From positions 124,001-188,000 of the forward strand of contig NZ_JAGIBH010000003.1 in NCBI RefSeq assembly GCF_017744445.1: a DNA stretch of 64,000 nucleotides, written 5' to 3'. Of this stretch, positions 63,994 to 64,000 are shown in pieces (the stretch's first letter is position 1; every line of letters starts with the position of its first letter). The translations under genes were made by a program, and so were the position numbers. Origin of the DNA: Caulobacter sp. Lineage in GTDB: Bacteria > Pseudomonadota > Alphaproteobacteria > Caulobacterales > Caulobacteraceae. Under the pieces are notes generated by a model. It did not search any database and was not told the DNA's origin. It worked only from the letters and a program-made list of their open reading frames with translations.

Positions 63994-64000
63994 ACACTCT

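Overview
The window is a high-GC alphaproteobacterial chromosome segment, most consistent with Caulobacter or a very close relative. The evidence is strong GC bias at third codon positions, a large share of genes for TonB-dependent receptors, methyl-accepting proteins and efflux, the order sucCD-sucAB-lpd followed by xerC-DUF484-priA, and a secreted protein whose N-terminus resembles the anchoring region of the Caulobacter S-layer protein RsaA. I saw no phage, IS element, CRISPR array, tRNA or rRNA. Coding density is high, and no stretch above about 300 bases lacks a gene.

Layout. 1-9.9 kb: tail of an unidentified gene, a GNAT acetyltransferase, rplU-rpmA, a putative metal-handling pair (NicO-like membrane protein plus His-rich COG0523 GTPase), two ExbD genes, a WD40 protein, nitroreductase, mtgA, a VOC protein, and a divergent DUF899/MarR pair. 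9.9-14.2 kb: divergent FAD monooxygenase/MarR pair with three operator-like repeats, then a ModE-like regulator and modAB without modC. 14.2-18.8 kb: TonB receptor, acyl-CoA dehydrogenase and LuxR-type regulator linked by a shared 16-bp palindrome. 18.9-25.9 kb: TetR regulator divergent from an RND efflux operon whose permease gene carries an in-frame TAG. 26-32.4 kb: RsaA-like secreted protein, chemoreceptor, LytTR regulator, DUF2306 protein, TetR regulator. 32.6-36.3 kb: TonB receptor and MFS transporter.

36.4-40.5 kb: a three-domain polysaccharide enzyme (GH18-like, NodB deacetylase, GT2 synthase) and a secreted unknown. 40.8-52.2 kb: the lower TCA block sucC-sucD-sucA-sucB, then five accessory genes (DUF3088, DUF2007, two tandem VirJ-like hydrolases, an esterase) and lpd, which encodes the E3 subunit used by 2-oxoglutarate dehydrogenase. 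52.2-64 kb: small secreted protein, AlkB-like dioxygenase, second chemoreceptor, xerC-DUF484, priA, a PstS-like protein with a candidate Pho box, a DHA2 efflux pump, TerC and an acyltransferase.

The most notable points are the interrupted RND permease, the shared palindrome of the LuxR/TonB/acyl-CoA dehydrogenase block, the RsaA-like protein, the three-domain polysaccharide enzyme, the repeated operators at the MarR/monooxygenase pair, and five convergent gene pairs that overlap by exactly four bases. All functional calls come from reading the sequence and from family knowledge; no database search was run.
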